From assembly GCA_016840245.1 (NCBI GenBank), contig JAEOST010000037.1, forward strand, positions 1 to 6,252: DNA of 6,252 nt. The letters run 5' to 3'. The translations under genes and the position numbers were made by a program. Of the stretch, positions 6,135 through 6,252 are shown in pieces. The DNA comes from Candidatus Thorarchaeota archaeon (GTDB taxonomy: Archaea > Asgardarchaeota > Thorarchaeia > Thorarchaeales > Thorarchaeaceae). Within the stretch, counting starts at the first letter, position 1; every line of letters starts with the position of its first letter. Under the pieces are notes generated by a model. It made no database searches, had not been told where the DNA came from, and saw nothing but the letters and a program-made list of their open reading frames with translations.

Positions 6135-6252
6135 TTACTCTATGAATAGAGATACTCTTCCAGGCAATGCATAACGAGCCTTGTTCTGAGGATCATAGTC
6201 AGGCTTCTCAGAAGTATGAATAATGACTTCCAGTCCAACCTCTGATGTCAGG
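6135..6252 (-). CDS. C-terminal 38 residues of an unrecognised convergent gene (cut by right edge)
   Basis: On the minus strand the frame is open from base 6251 to a TAA at 6137-6135. It gives 38 residues that look like real protein: LTSEVGLEVIIHTSEKPD, then YDPQNKARYALPGRV and SLFIE at the C-terminus. The other minus-strand frame examined hits a stop after 14 residues. The position fits too: the stop lies about 30 bases before a hairpin with a T-run in the minus direction. I do not recognise the family. The GLEVIIHTSE segment looks like a beta strand plus loop, and the protein has no hydrophobic C-terminal helix, so it is probably soluble. Confidence 0.6.
   Translation of the reverse strand, partial: LTSEVGLEVIIHTSEKPDYDPQNKARYALPGRVSLFIE

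Noticed and set aside
1..6252. CRISPR array, tRNA or rRNA genes, insertion sequence or attachment site
   Set aside because: I saw no spaced direct repeats, cloverleaf, rRNA-like stretch, transposase or flanking inverted repeats on either strand. The only repeat structure is the protein-level duplication in the surface protein.

Overview
The window looks archaeal. The left part carries heterodisulfide-reductase (HdrA) genes. Shine-Dalgarno boxes resemble GGAGGTGATC, there are TATA-like boxes, and one gene encodes a long secreted protein rich in N-glycosylation sequons with one C-terminal membrane anchor ending in a basic tail. A moderately AT-rich anaerobic archaeon fits, possibly an Asgard lineage such as Thorarchaeia. 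That placement is an impression, because no marker gene is present.

Bases 1-2716 are the end of a plus-strand redox operon of three tightly spaced genes. The first is an HdrA-like flavoprotein cut by the left edge (1-734). The second is a complete HdrA paralog (734-2479), overlapping the first by one base. The third encodes a 76-residue winged-helix-like protein (2486-2716), whose ribosome binding site overlaps the stop of hdrA. The two HdrA proteins differ in domain content. The first has no C-terminal ferredoxin domain. The second has that domain, with two [4Fe-4S] motifs, but lacks the ferredoxin domain usually inserted inside the flavin fold. They could form a division-of-labour heterodimer in an electron-bifurcating or -confurcating complex. 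The HdrB/HdrC/MvhD-type partners, if present, lie outside the window.

Bases 2717-3465 hold an 89-bp spacer with a perfect 13-bp palindrome over a TATA-like box, then a gene for a six-helix DUF998-family membrane protein (2806-3465). It appears to be a separate transcription unit.

Bases 3466-3631 are the longest non-coding stretch, holding a T-run, a candidate promoter and a leader with a possible long-range stem next to the ribosome binding site. Bases 3632-6067 encode an 811-residue surface protein: signal peptide, DNRLRE/CBM96-like domain, a fibronectin-III-like domain split by two tandem beta-rich modules, an Ig-like domain, one membrane helix and a basic tail. Its only two cysteines lie in the two halves of the split domain.

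Bases 6068-6252 hold a strong hairpin with T-runs on both sides (a bidirectional terminator), then the 3' end of an unrecognised convergent minus-strand gene (6135 to the right edge).
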